From contig JAVBRD010000006.1 in NCBI GenBank assembly GCA_031548365.1, positions 36,618 to 100,617 on the forward strand: a stretch of DNA of 64,000 nt, read 5' to 3'. The notes below the pieces were generated by a model, which had not been told where the DNA came from, searched no databases, and was given only the letters and a program-made list of their open reading frames with translations. The DNA is from JAVBRD01 sp031548365. Lineage in GTDB: Bacteria; Bacillota; Clostridia; Christensenellales; UBA1750. The position numbers and the translations under genes are program-made. Below, piece after piece: positions 1 to 8,753 of the stretch (position 1 is its first letter; each line of letters starts with the position of its first letter).

Positions 1-1230
1 GTGCTGACGCTTTCGCTCGGTATTTTCAACGCCAACGCGGCCAGAACCATCAACCTCAACGTGGAAGAAAAACTGGTGTACCAAGCGGGCGCGGACATCG
101 CGGCGGTGCCCGTCTGGATGTCCAACCAACGCGCACCTGATTCGGAGGAAGGCCCGGTTTCATCGTTCGCGCCCAGTGTCAACACCATGGACGCGGGTTA
201 TGGCGACGACCGAATCGTCACCTACATAGAGCCTTCGTTTGAGCCGTGGGAGAACCTCGAGGGCGTGGAAAACGTCGCCAAGGTGTACGTCAACGACCGC
301 GTGTCGCTGACGGTTGCGGGCACGTCGAACGCGGTGACAAGAATCATGGCCATCGAACCATCCAAGTTCGCTAAGGTCGCATTCATGCCCGACGGGCTGC
401 TGCGGCCGCACTGGTACAACTACCTCAACCTGATGAGCTACGAACCGGCCGCGTGCCTCGTGACACGCTCCTATCAGGATCAGTATCACATCAAGCCCGG
501 AGACACGATCAAGATCAGCTGGGCGCGTCAAGCGCCGCTTGAGCTGAGGGTGTACGGGGTGGTGGATTACTGGCCGACGTTCAATCCTTACGACAAAACC
601 AAGGGCGACAAGATGGTCGTCTGCAACCTTGACTTTGTGCGTGCAAAGCTCGCGGTTGAACCCTACCAAACCTGGATCAAGCGCGCGCAGGGCGCGACAA
701 GCCAGGATGTGTACAATGCCATCGAGGCATCCGAACTGCGCGTAACCGAGCTGATCGACTCGCGGCAGCAGCTCGTTCGGGTGAAAAATGACCCCATTTT
801 GCAGGGAGCGAACGGCGCGATGACCATGGGTTTCATCGTGACGATGCTCGTGTCCTCCATCGGGTTCATCATCTACTGGATACTCTCGATCAAAGGGCGT
901 GTGCTCCAGTTCGGCATACTGCGCGCGATGGGGCTGTCGCTTCCAAAGCTCGTAGGCATGCTGTTTTCCGAGCAGATCATGATCTCCGTTGTAAGCATCT
1001 TTATGGGCGTGCTCCTTGGGGGCATCGCGGCCAAGGTGTTTGTGCCCATGCTGCAAATGGTATACTCAGCGCAGCAGCAGGTGCCACCTTTCCGCGTGGT
1101 CGCTTCGCCGGATGATTATATCAAAATCTACATTATAATCGGCGCCATGCTCGTCGTGGGGTTCACCATTCTTGGCGTCTTGCTCTCGCGCATCCGCGTG
1201 GCGCAAGCGCTCAAGCTCGGTGAGGATTAA
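1..1230 (+). CDS. FtsX-type ABC transporter permease, C-terminal part (gene begins before the window)
   Basis: The frame is open from base 1, so this is the C-terminal 409 residues of a longer permease. Residues 15-265 are a soluble extracytoplasmic region of the MacB/FtsX kind. Three membrane segments follow at about 274-297, 320-347 and 376-396, with a basic loop (SIKGRVLQFGILRAMGLS) that is typical of the FtsX domain where it contacts the ATPase. The gene lies 15 nt upstream of one ATPase gene, and a second ATPase gene follows that, so the three probably encode one exporter or a lipoprotein/peptide-handling complex. The substrate cannot be read from the sequence. The GTG at base 1 is probably an internal codon rather than the true start. 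Confidence 0.85.
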   Translation: MLTLSLGIFNANAARTINLNVEEKLVYQAGADIAAVPVWMSNQRAPDSEEGPVSSFAPSVNTMDAGYGDDRIVTYIEPSFEPWENLEGVENVAKVYVNDRVSLTVAGTSNAVTRIMAIEPSKFAKVAFMPDGLLRPHWYNYLNLMSYEPAACLVTRSYQDQYHIKPGDTIKISWARQAPLELRVYGVVDYWPTFNPYDKTKGDKMVVCNLDFVRAKLAVEPYQTWIKRAQGATSQDVYNAIEASELRVTELIDSRQQLVRVKNDPILQGANGAMTMGFIVTMLVSSIGFIIYWILSIKGRVLQFGILRAMGLSLPKLVGMLFSEQIMISVVSIFMGVLLGGIAAKVFVPMLQMVYSAQQQVPPFRVVASPDDYIKIYIIIGAMLVVGFTILGVLLSRIRVAQALKLGED

Positions 1231-1245
1231 GGCACGGAGGACGAT

Positions 1246-1962
1246 ATGGGAGCCATCATTCGCGTTGAGAAGATCAATCGCTACTTCAAAACGGGCGGCG
1301 GTACGCTGCACGCGCTTAAAGACATCGACATGACCATCGAGGAAGGGCGGCTGACCATTTTGCGCGGCCGCTCCGGCTCGGGTAAAACGTGCATGATCAA
1401 CCTGCTGGGCGCGCTGGACAGGCCGTCCAGCGGAAGCATCGTATACTACGGAAAAAAGGACATCACCCGCCTGGCTGAGTTCCAGCGCGACGCGCTCAGG
1501 AGAAAGGATATCGGGTTTGTGTTTCAGTCTGTCGCTCTCATCGGCATCATGAGCGCGTACGAAAACGTTGAATTTGGACTGCGCGTATCCGGCGCTCCGG
1601 CTTCGGGTCGCAGACAGCGAGCGGAGGAAGTCCTTGGGCTGGTTGGCCTGACCCCGCGCATGCAGCACCGCCCGCAGGAGCTCTCGGGCGGAGAGCAGCA
1701 GCGCGTGGCCATCGCCCGTGCCATAGCGCACAAACCGCGCGTGCTGTATGCCGATGAGCCAACCGCTGAGCTCGACACGCACATGGGGCTGCAGGTGATG
1801 AACGTCTTTAAGGATCTGGTGCGCCAGAGTGGATTGACGGTGATCATGACCACGCATGACCCCGCCATGGTCGATCTGGCGGACGATGTGTACACGCTCG
1901 AAGATGGCCGGGTGATCGATTATCGGAATGTCACGCCTCCAAAGGAGGTGCCCGCCCCATGA
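1246..1962 (+). CDS. ABC transporter ATP-binding protein (LolD/MacB-like)
   Basis: This is a complete 238-residue nucleotide-binding subunit. Walker A is GRSGSGKT at residues 41-48, the signature is LSGGEQQRVAIARA near 145, and Walker B is VLYADEPTAELD. The length and the EEGRLTILRGRSGSGKT spacing match the LolD/MacB/FtsE-like group that works with FtsX-type permeases. The Shine-Dalgarno GGAGG sits 8 nt before the ATG. The gene follows the permease by 15 nt and overlaps the next ATPase gene by 4 nt (ATGA), which suggests translational coupling. It hydrolyses ATP at the inner face of the membrane to drive the permease. Two different ATPases beside one visible permease suggest a heterodimeric motor or a second permease upstream of the window. 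Confidence 0.92.
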   Translation: MGAIIRVEKINRYFKTGGGTLHALKDIDMTIEEGRLTILRGRSGSGKTCMINLLGALDRPSSGSIVYYGKKDITRLAEFQRDALRRKDIGFVFQSVALIGIMSAYENVEFGLRVSGAPASGRRQRAEEVLGLVGLTPRMQHRPQELSGGEQQRVAIARAIAHKPRVLYADEPTAELDTHMGLQVMNVFKDLVRQSGLTVIMTTHDPAMVDLADDVYTLEDGRVIDYRNVTPPKEVPAP

Positions 1963-2870
1963 TCGTCGCGGAAAACCTTGTCAAGATCTACAAAACCTCG
2001 CAGATTGAGGTGGTCGCGCTTCAGGGGCTTGACCTCGTTGTGGACGATGGCGAACTCATGGCCATCATCGGCAACTCGGGCAGCGGCAAGTCAACGCTTC
2101 TCAACATGCTGGGCGCGCTGGACAAACCGTCCGCAGGCAAGCTTTTTGTCAACGGAAAGGATCTCAACAAAATGTCGCCCAAGGATGTCGTCGCCTACAA
2201 GCGTGACGTCGTGGGCTTTGTGTGGCAAAACAACGCGCGCAACCTCATCCCGTACATGACTGCGCTTGAGAACATTGAGGTGCCTATGCTCATCACCGGC
2301 GCGAGCAAGCGCCGCGCGCGCGCCAAGGAGCTGCTTGAGATGGTTCGCCTCTCGCATCGCTCGCGCAACAAACTCTCCCAACTTTCAGGCGGGGAGCAGC
2401 AGCGCGTGGCCATTGCCATCGCTCTCGCCAACAAACCAAAGCTGTTGCTCGCTGATGAACCGACAGGATCGGTTGATACGGCTACCATGCATACCATCAT
2501 GGAGATTTTCAGGAACATCAGCCGCGAGACGGGCATCACCGTCACGATCGTAACGCACGATCAGCAGCTTTCCAACATGGTCGACCGCGTGGTTGCCATC
2601 CGCGACGGGCGCACGTCTTCCGAGTTTTTGCGCACCAAGTCTTACGCTGAGGAACTCGCCGAGATGGGCGCGGGCGGCAAGCTGTCCATCGACGGCGGAT
2701 CATCGCACGTCGAGCTTGTCGTCGTTGATTCTGCGGGCCGCCTGCAGATCCCGAGGCCCTATCTTGACGAGTTGGGCATCAAAGGTAAATCCAGGCTTCG
2801 CGTCACGATGGAAGACGGAAAAGTCATCATCGAAGCGCCGCAGGAGAATGGGGAACACACATCGAAATAG
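1959..2870 (+). CDS. ABC transporter ATP-binding protein with C-terminal AbrB-like domain
   Basis: This 303-residue protein has a full ATPase domain at residues 1-230: Walker A GNSGSGKST at 38-46, signature LSGGEQQRVAIAIA, Walker B LLLADEPTGSVD, and the H-loop TIVTHDQ. After a linker there is an extra domain at about 250-298. It reads like a SpoVT/AbrB swapped-hairpin: VVVDSAGRLQIPRPYLDEL, then LGIKGKSRLRV, then EDGKVIIEAP, the same order as in AbrB-type regulators. The ATG overlaps the previous stop by 4 nt and is preceded by AAAGGAGGT. The AbrB-like tail could dimerise the ATPase or bind nucleic acid, but its function here is inference. The ATPase call is firm; the fused-domain call rests on motif resemblance. 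Confidence 0.88.
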   Translation: MIVAENLVKIYKTSQIEVVALQGLDLVVDDGELMAIIGNSGSGKSTLLNMLGALDKPSAGKLFVNGKDLNKMSPKDVVAYKRDVVGFVWQNNARNLIPYMTALENIEVPMLITGASKRRARAKELLEMVRLSHRSRNKLSQLSGGEQQRVAIAIALANKPKLLLADEPTGSVDTATMHTIMEIFRNISRETGITVTIVTHDQQLSNMVDRVVAIRDGRTSSEFLRTKSYAEELAEMGAGGKLSIDGGSSHVELVVVDSAGRLQIPRPYLDELGIKGKSRLRVTMEDGKVIIEAPQENGEHTSK

Positions 2871-2906
2871 GGAAAATGTGGATGCGGTGTGAAAGGTGGT
2901 GAAGAC

Positions 2907-3104
2907 ATGGAGATATCGGGCATGATGGCTCAGCAGCTACAGAGCGTGCAAGCGGCAGTGAGCACTGCGATGCTGTCCAAGGTGATGAATGCGCAGAGCG
3001 GTGCGGTCGCGCAGCTTTTGCAGGGCATGCAGCAGACGGTCGCGCGCGACGTGCGCCTGTCGGTTGAGCCACACATCGGAGTGAACTTGGACATCGAAGC
3101 ATAG
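2907..3104 (+). CDS. YjfB-family putative motility protein
   Basis: This is a 65-residue protein (MEISGMMAQQLQSVQAAVST, ending GVNLDIEA). It has the pattern of the YjfB family: a short N-terminal strand, a long Ala/Gln/Met-rich helix, then a short C-terminal tail ending in acidic residues. The ATG at 2907 is preferred over an in-frame GTG at 2889, because AGGTGG at 2893-2898 is well placed for the ATG and would lie inside the longer version. YjfB proteins are small cytoplasmic proteins named for an association with motility genes; no biochemical role is established. It follows the ABC operon by 36 nt, and no flagellar genes are in view. Confidence 0.7.
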   Translation: MEISGMMAQQLQSVQAAVSTAMLSKVMNAQSGAVAQLLQGMQQTVARDVRLSVEPHIGVNLDIEA

Positions 3105-3179
3105 CGATCATTTGGCGTTGTTCGTCTCGTGGAAGCGCGAGGCGTATTTGGTTTATGGCTGTTTGTGCGCCCGGACCGG

Positions 3180-3200
3180 GGGCGAGTTGCTCACTCGCCC
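3180..3200. terminator. Short hairpin between convergent genes, weak terminator candidate
   Basis: GGGCGAGT and ACTCGCCC form an 8-bp stem with a 5-nt loop, just past the stop codon of the minus-strand glycerate kinase gene and 76 nt past the plus-strand YjfB gene. Neither side has a run of T, so intrinsic termination is uncertain. The rest of 3105-3207 shows nothing else. Confidence 0.3.
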
Positions 3201-3207
3201 GATATGC

Positions 3208-4332
3208 TTATTGACCCAGCAGCCTTACGGCGTTTCGCGTCGCGTTGCGGATGAGGCGCGGCGCTTCCGCGATGCACGCTTCCAGAGAGAGCGGCCCGTC
3301 GGCGATTGAAAAGCACGCGGTGATCCCGCAGGAGTAGAGCGCTTCGTAGCCTTGTTTGAGCGCGCCTGAGACGCAAATGGCCTTCGCGCCGACAGCTCCT
3401 GCCATTTGTCCAACACCCGCGGGTGCTTTGCCGTTTGCGGTTTGCGCGTCGGTTCGTCCTTCGCCCGTCAGGACGAGGTCACACCCTCGCATGCGTTCGC
3501 GAAGCGACGTCGCGGACGCAACAAGCGCAAAACCGGGGGTGAGCGTCGCGCCGCACATGGCTTTGAGGCCCCCGCCCAGGCCGCCTGCTGCCCCTGAGCC
3601 GGGGTCATTTGAAATATCGACGCCAGTTGATGCCGAGAGCACGTGCGCCCAGACGCCAAGCGCGGTATCGAGGGTACGAACCATACCGGGTGTAGCGCCT
3701 TTTTGCGGCCCGTAAATCGCGGACGCGCCGTCCGGCCCGCAGAGTGGGTTGGTCACGTCGCAAGCCGCCTGTATGCTCACACCGGAGAGCAGGGTGCGCA
3801 GCGCACTCAGATCGACGCGCGCGGCGTTTACGAGCGCAGCGCCGCCCGGAGGGAGATCATGGCCCGCGGTATCGGTGATGCGCGCGCCCAGAGCCTGCGC
3901 GAACCCGGCACCGCCGTCATTTGTGGCGCTGCCGCCAATGCCTATAATTACGCGCTTAGCGCCCGAGCGTACCGCATGCGCGACCAGCTCGCCCGTGCCG
4001 TAGGTTGTCGCTGTGAGCGGGTTGCGCTCGCTGGAGGAAAGCAGGGGCAAACCGGATGCCATGGCCATTTCGACGACTGCACACCCGTCGGGTAACACGA
4101 GGTACCGCGCGTCGATCAGGCGTAAAAGCGGGTCATGAACGCGTATGGTTCGCATCTCACCGCCGCACGCGATGAAAAACGCTTCCAGCGTGCCTTCTCC
4201 GCCATCCGCGATGGGGACACAGTCGATGGACGCGTCAGGGAGCGCGTCGAGCGCGCCCAGGCGCATGGCGTCGGCGACTTTGGCGGCGGATAGACAGCCT
4301 TTGTAGGAATCGGGCGCGATCAGAATCCGCAT
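3208..4332 (-). CDS. Glycerate kinase (GlxK/GarK family)
   Basis: This 374-residue enzyme phosphorylates D-glycerate with ATP in the cytosol, feeding glyoxylate, serine or sugar-acid breakdown into glycolysis. It begins MRILIAPDSYKGCLSAAKVA, the family N-terminus, and contains the conserved VPIADGGEGTLEAF, the Gly-rich GIGGSATNDGGAGFAQALG, and DLVLTGEGRTDAQTANGKAP. The length is normal for the family. The ATG at 4332 was chosen because GGAGG lies 6 nt ahead of it; the ATG 6 nt upstream would abut that GGAGG. The gene is divergent from the GH2 glycosidase across a 111-nt gap, so carbohydrate metabolism is a plausible context. Confidence 0.93.
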   Translation of the reverse strand: MRILIAPDSYKGCLSAAKVADAMRLGALDALPDASIDCVPIADGGEGTLEAFFIACGGEMRTIRVHDPLLRLIDARYLVLPDGCAVVEMAMASGLPLLSSSERNPLTATTYGTGELVAHAVRSGAKRVIIGIGGSATNDGGAGFAQALGARITDTAGHDLPPGGAALVNAARVDLSALRTLLSGVSIQAACDVTNPLCGPDGASAIYGPQKGATPGMVRTLDTALGVWAHVLSASTGVDISNDPGSGAAGGLGGGLKAMCGATLTPGFALVASATSLRERMRGCDLVLTGEGRTDAQTANGKAPAGVGQMAGAVGAKAICVSGALKQGYEALYSCGITACFSIADGPLSLEACIAEAPRLIRNATRNAVRLLGQ

Positions 4333-4443
4333 GGTCATCCTCCGTTCAACGACAGATTATCAGCTCCGCGTGTGATTCGTCAAGCGGACAGGGAGGATTA
4401 GCACGCAGCGCGGCGAATTGCGTATGCGACTGGAGGGATCGCC

Positions 4444-6753
4444 TTGAAACGCGTGTGTTTTGACAGAGACTGGATGGTTCGCGAAAGAACGGATCGGGGG
4501 CTTGGGGGGGCGCTAAGGGTTGACCTGCCGCACGACTTGAGCATATCTCGGGAGCGCCGCGCGGATTCTCCCGGAGGCCCGTCCAACGCATACTTCGGCA
4601 GCGCGTACGCTGAGTACACCAAGACGTTCGACGGACCGGAGTTGGGCGCGGGCGAGCGGTTGTTTTTCCAGTTTGACGGCGCGTATATGAACGCCGAAGT
4701 GCGCGTCAACGGCCATCTCATCAGCTCGCACGCGTACGGATACACGGGATTCCGAGTCGACGCGACGGATTGGCTGAAAACCGGCGCGCAAAACCTGCTC
4801 AGCGTTAGCCTCTCAAGTCCCATGCCTAACACGCGGTGGTACGCGGGCTGCGGGCTGTACCGCCATGTGTGGATGTGCACGGCCGCTAGCGCTTACCTTG
4901 ATCCCGAAGCCTTGTTTGCGAAAACGGTCAAACGCTCCGACGGGACGCTCGCGTTTGAGGTCAGCGCTGCCGTGCGCGGGAAAACTGCAGGTGAGGTGCT
5001 CCGCGCCACGCTTGCAGATGATGAGGGCACGGTGGTGTGCGCGGCCGAAAAGTCCGCGGATTCCCCGTGTGTGCTGACGCTTGATCCCGGCCCCACAGCG
5101 CGCCGCTGGTCACCCGATGACCCGTATCTGTACACGATGCGTGTGTCGCTTGTGTCGTCAGGCGTTGAGACTGACGAGGAAACGGTTCGGGTGGGGTTGA
5201 GGATCATCAAGGTTGATGCTGTCAACGGACTAGCAATCAACGGCAAGACCTACAAAATGCGCGGAGCATGCGTTCATCACGATTGCGGTCCGCTGGGCGC
5301 GGCGAGCTTAGACCGCGCCGAGGAGCGCAAGGTTGAGCTATTGAAAGCATCGGGATTTAACGCCATCCGCTGCGCGCATAATCCGCCCGCGCCTGCGATG
5401 CTTGACGCGTGCGACCGCCTGGGCGTGCTCGTCATTGACGAGGCTTTCGATTGCTGGCGGGAGGGTAAAAACCCGAACGACTACCACGTCGTGTTTGAGC
5501 GCGACTGGCACAGCGATTTGTCCGCGATGGTCACGCGCGACCGCAACCACCCATCGGTTGTCCTTTGGTCGACCGGGAACGAGATCATAGAGCGTGACGG
5601 CCGCTCGGATGGCGCGAAGTGGGCGCGGGCGCTTGCGGACGCGGTTCGCGCACTGGACGATACACGGCCCGTCATGAACGCGTTGTGCGGCCTTTGGGAC
5701 TTCGTGGATGTAGTGCCCCAAGACCGCGAGGCGTTCTGGGCGGAAGCGACCCGAGATTTTGCGGCTCCGCTGGATGTGGTTGGCTACAACTATCTGCTTG
5801 ACCGATACGAACGCGATCACAGCCGGTTCCCCTCGCGCGTTGTATGCGCGGCGGAAACATTCCCGCTCGAGGCGTTTGACAACGCGCAAGCGCTTGAGCG
5901 CTTTGACCATCTGATCGGCGAGTTTGTGTGGACGGGCCTTGACTACCTTGGAGAGTCCGGCATCGGGCGCGTGTGGTACGACGAGGGTGAGAGTTGGCTG
6001 GGCGCGTACCCGTGGATGCACGCTTGGTGTGGGGACATCGATATCAGCGGGGTCAAGCGCCCGCAATCCTATTACCGCGATATTTTGTACGGCATCGCAA
6101 AAAAACCCATGGTCTTCTCGACCGACCCGGCTCTGGACGTTTCGCGCGAAAAAATCGCCCGCTGGGGCTGGCCCAACCTCTCGCGGCGCTGGGACTGGGC
6201 TGGGCGCGAAGGGCGCGCGTCTCGCGTAGTTGTGTACAGCGACGCGCCAGAAATTGAGCTTCGGCTCAACGGCAATGTCGTCGGAAAGAAGAAATGCGGA
6301 ATAGAATGCCGCTACACGGCGGAGTTTACGCTGCCATATTGCCCGGGAAAACTTGAAGCCATCGCATTTGACGGCGCACGTGAAGTCTCGCGCGATGTTC
6401 TCCTGACGGCGGGCAAAGCCGTTTCTCTTCGAGCGATCGGCGATCGCGCTGAGTTGACGGATGCGTACGGCGACCTATGCTATATTGAAGTGGAAGCGGT
6501 CGACCTCGCGGGCAACGTGGTCCACGGGGAGACGCGCCCGGTCACCGTGAGCGTCCATGGCGCGGGCGAACTCGCCGCGCTCGCCAACAGCGACCCGAAA
6601 TCCGAGGAGTCGTTCGTTTCGTCATCGCAAAAAATGGTCGACGGACGGATGCTGGCTGTCGTCAAGGGGTATGGGCAAAAAGGCGTTATCATGGCGACGT
6701 GCGTCGCGGAAGGGCTGATGCCCGCGACGGTCAGAATAGCAGTCAAGGGGTGA
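4444..6753 (+). CDS. Glycoside hydrolase family 2 (beta-galactosidase/beta-glucuronidase type)
   Basis: This 769-residue enzyme has the GH2 domain order: an N-terminal jelly-roll sugar-binding domain (about 1-150, with RWYAGCGLYRHVWM), an immunoglobulin-like domain (150-255), a TIM barrel (260-560), and C-terminal Ig-like domains. The barrel carries MRGACVHHDCGPLGAASLDR, FNAIRCAHNP and WSTGNEI with the acid/base Glu380. The likely nucleophile is Glu471 in VCAAETFP, and GEFVWTGLDYLGE follows. The N-terminus (FDRDWMVRER) begins directly without a signal peptide, so the enzyme is probably cytosolic and acts on imported oligosaccharides or glycosides. The start is TTG with GGAGGG upstream. The next gene follows by 4 nt. 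GH2 substrate specificity cannot be fixed by eye. Confidence 0.92.
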   Translation: MKRVCFDRDWMVRERTDRGLGGALRVDLPHDLSISRERRADSPGGPSNAYFGSAYAEYTKTFDGPELGAGERLFFQFDGAYMNAEVRVNGHLISSHAYGYTGFRVDATDWLKTGAQNLLSVSLSSPMPNTRWYAGCGLYRHVWMCTAASAYLDPEALFAKTVKRSDGTLAFEVSAAVRGKTAGEVLRATLADDEGTVVCAAEKSADSPCVLTLDPGPTARRWSPDDPYLYTMRVSLVSSGVETDEETVRVGLRIIKVDAVNGLAINGKTYKMRGACVHHDCGPLGAASLDRAEERKVELLKASGFNAIRCAHNPPAPAMLDACDRLGVLVIDEAFDCWREGKNPNDYHVVFERDWHSDLSAMVTRDRNHPSVVLWSTGNEIIERDGRSDGAKWARALADAVRALDDTRPVMNALCGLWDFVDVVPQDREAFWAEATRDFAAPLDVVGYNYLLDRYERDHSRFPSRVVCAAETFPLEAFDNAQALERFDHLIGEFVWTGLDYLGESGIGRVWYDEGESWLGAYPWMHAWCGDIDISGVKRPQSYYRDILYGIAKKPMVFSTDPALDVSREKIARWGWPNLSRRWDWAGREGRASRVVVYSDAPEIELRLNGNVVGKKKCGIECRYTAEFTLPYCPGKLEAIAFDGAREVSRDVLLTAGKAVSLRAIGDRAELTDAYGDLCYIEVEAVDLAGNVVHGETRPVTVSVHGAGELAALANSDPKSEESFVSSSQKMVDGRMLAVVKGYGQKGVIMATCVAEGLMPATVRIAVKG

Positions 6754-6757
6754 GCGG

Positions 6758-7816
6758 ATGTCATATCAGGATGGATTAGGTGCGATTAACCTCGACATGC
6801 CTGCGCGCGTGCCTCGCACAGAATACTCTGTCGATTTTCATTGGAAACTCGTTTCACGCGTGACGGGCAAAAACGTTGACGAAAACAGCGCGGAGTCCGA
6901 ACGATCGGCAGCGGCGCACGCATTTCGGCGCGCTTGGGATTACTCCATGATCTGGCGCACCATATTTTCCGGGCCGGAACTCGGCAAATACCGCACCGAC
7001 ATGGGGCACGCCATCTACGTGCAAGGCGGAGGCGACTACAGGCAAAAAAAAGAGGATCTGTTTGCCGATCCGGAACAGGCGCTTCGCCTTGATCCGTTGA
7101 GCGACTTTCCGCAGCCCGATGTCGCGAGCATCATTGCGCGTATCAACAGCGACTACGAAAAGGCAAAAAACGAGTTTCCCTACGCGGTCGCGACCACAGG
7201 CGTCTACATCACATGCATATCGGGCTTGATCGAAATTTTCGGCTGGGACATGCTCTTAACGGCGTGCGGGACCGATCCGGAGCGTTTCGGCGCGCTGACG
7301 AACCGTTACGGTCAATGGATGATGCGCTACTACGAGGCCCTCGCGCGCAGTGATGCGCCCGTGATCATGGTGCATGACGACATGGTCTGGACGCAAGGCG
7401 CGTTCATCCACCCCGATTGGTACAGAAAGTTTGTTTTTCCCAACTACAAGCGCTATTTCGCGCCGCTCATCGAGGCGGGCAAGCGCGTGCTGTTCACCTC
7501 TGACGGCGGATATACGCAGTTCATCGACGATCTGGCGCAAACAGGCATTCACGGGTTTTGTATGGAGCCCATGACCGACATGGCGCTGATCGCCGAACGG
7601 TACGGAAAGACGCACGCGATTATCGGCAACGCGGATACGCGCGTTTTGCTTTACGGCAACAAGGAGTCCATCCGCGCCGAGGTAGCGCGGTGCATGAACA
7701 TCGGGAAAAGCTGTCCGGGGTTCATCATGGCTGTGGGCAACCACATTCCGCCCAACACGCCGGTGGAGAACGCGCTCATCTACAACGAAGCCTATGAGCA
7801 AATGGCGAAAAGATAA
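6758..7816 (+). CDS. Uroporphyrinogen decarboxylase (URO-D) family protein, probably a methyltransferase-like enzyme
   Basis: This 352-residue protein has the URO-D/cobamide methyltransferase barrel architecture, with segments such as MVHDDMVWTQGAFIHPDWYRKFVFP, the GKRVLFTSDGGYTQFIDDL strand-turn, and NADTRVLLYGNKESIRAEV. It lacks the His-x-Cys...Cys zinc triad of MtaA/MtbA corrinoid methyltransferases (the equivalent place reads LFTSDGG). It also does not look like a true HemE: the N-terminus is divergent and no other haem genes are nearby. It starts 4 nt after the GH2 gene, so the pair is co-translated. A role in demethylating or decarboxylating a glycoside aglycone is possible but is inference. 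Family membership is firm; the reaction is unknown. Confidence 0.8.
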   Translation: MSYQDGLGAINLDMPARVPRTEYSVDFHWKLVSRVTGKNVDENSAESERSAAAHAFRRAWDYSMIWRTIFSGPELGKYRTDMGHAIYVQGGGDYRQKKEDLFADPEQALRLDPLSDFPQPDVASIIARINSDYEKAKNEFPYAVATTGVYITCISGLIEIFGWDMLLTACGTDPERFGALTNRYGQWMMRYYEALARSDAPVIMVHDDMVWTQGAFIHPDWYRKFVFPNYKRYFAPLIEAGKRVLFTSDGGYTQFIDDLAQTGIHGFCMEPMTDMALIAERYGKTHAIIGNADTRVLLYGNKESIRAEVARCMNIGKSCPGFIMAVGNHIPPNTPVENALIYNEAYEQMAKR

Positions 7817-7937
7817 ACGCCGCGCCTTTTCCGCGCTTGGATGAAGGACACGGCGCCACACACTGGACGTTACGATTGTGTCCTGCGATTTGGCGCGCGA
7901 TACACGCCGAATCGATTGAAGTTTTTGCCGTCACGGA

Positions 7938-7966
7938 TTGACAACGACCGTCTTCACCATTATAAT
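7938..7966 (+). promoter_or_regulatory. Consensus sigma-A promoter for DUF177-rpmF
   Basis: TTGACA at 7938-7943 and TATAAT at 7961-7966 are separated by exactly 17 nt. Both hexamers are perfect. The predicted transcript starts about 25 nt upstream of the DUF177 ATG. The rest of the 7817-7998 gap shows no gene. Confidence 0.85.
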
Positions 7967-7998
7967 ATCAAAATGGTCGAGTTACAGAGGGCAGAGTC

Positions 7999-8469
7999 AT
8001 GAAAATTGATGTACGTGCGGCGCTCAAGAGTCCGGGAGAGGCTTTCGATTTTCGTTTTGAAGAGAACTGGGGGCCGCTAGAGGGTGAAAACGAGCAGCTG
8101 CATTTCACCCAGCCGGTGACACTTGAGGGTGTGTATACCTCCTTTGACAACAATGTCGCGTTTCGTGGCAGGCTGTTGACAAAGCTAACCGCATCGTGCG
8201 CGAGATGCCTTGACCCTGTGGAGTTCAAGGTGGACGTGCAGTTCGAGGAAGTCTTTTACAAAGAAGCCGACCCCGAGCACGCGGATGACCGTTTTTGTCA
8301 GGGAGACATGGCGCAGCTCGACGAAGCGGTGGAAGAAGCCATTCGGCTGTCCTTCCCGATACGGTTTCTCTGCGGGCCTCGCTGCAAAGGGCTTTGCCCC
8401 GAGTGCGGGTGCAACCTAAACCAACTCACTTGTACTCACGCGGCGCAAGTGTTGGATGAACATCAATAA
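7999..8469 (+). CDS. DUF177 (YceD-family) metal-binding protein
   Basis: This is a 156-residue YceD/DUF177 protein. Members are almost always encoded directly ahead of rpmF, as here (29 nt), and are linked to 23S rRNA/ribosome metabolism, although the biochemical role is not settled. Visible family marks are the CARCLDPVEF motif in the middle, an acidic stretch, and the C-terminal CGPRCKGLCPECGCNLN cluster of cysteines that likely binds zinc. The ATG is preceded by GAGGGCAG. It is the first gene of the run driven by the consensus promoter at 7938-7966. Confidence 0.9.
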   Translation: MKIDVRAALKSPGEAFDFRFEENWGPLEGENEQLHFTQPVTLEGVYTSFDNNVAFRGRLLTKLTASCARCLDPVEFKVDVQFEEVFYKEADPEHADDRFCQGDMAQLDEAVEEAIRLSFPIRFLCGPRCKGLCPECGCNLNQLTCTHAAQVLDEHQ

Positions 8470-8498
8470 ATAACAGCGCAGGCTCAGGAGGTGGAACC

Positions 8499-8690
8499 AT
8501 GGCAGTACCAAAGGGGAAAACATCCAAACAGCGCAAGCACATGCGTCGCGCGAATTGGAAGCTGGCGGCCCCGGGCGTCAACGAGTGCCCGCAGTGCCAC
8601 AAACCCAAGCTTTCTCACCATGTGTGCAAATTCTGCGGCTACTATGACGGGCGTCAAGTGGTCGTTATGGACGAAGCGAAGAAGGCGTAA
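8499..8690 (+). CDS. rpmF: 50S ribosomal protein L32
   Basis: This 63-residue protein begins MAVPKGKTSKQRKHMRRANW, the universal L32 N-terminus. It has the four-cysteine zinc ribbon (ECPQCHKPK...HVCKFCGYY), so it is the zinc-containing (C+) form. It is part of the large ribosomal subunit. AGGAGG lies 8-9 nt before the ATG. It is co-transcribed with DUF177 and followed by two hairpins before plsX. Confidence 0.98.
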   Translation: MAVPKGKTSKQRKHMRRANWKLAAPGVNECPQCHKPKLSHHVCKFCGYYDGRQVVVMDEAKKA

Positions 8691-8753
8691 GCTATCTTTG
8701 CCTTGTCGCATCTGCGGCGGGACGATCTTCCGTCCGCGGGGGGGAAGCGCCTT

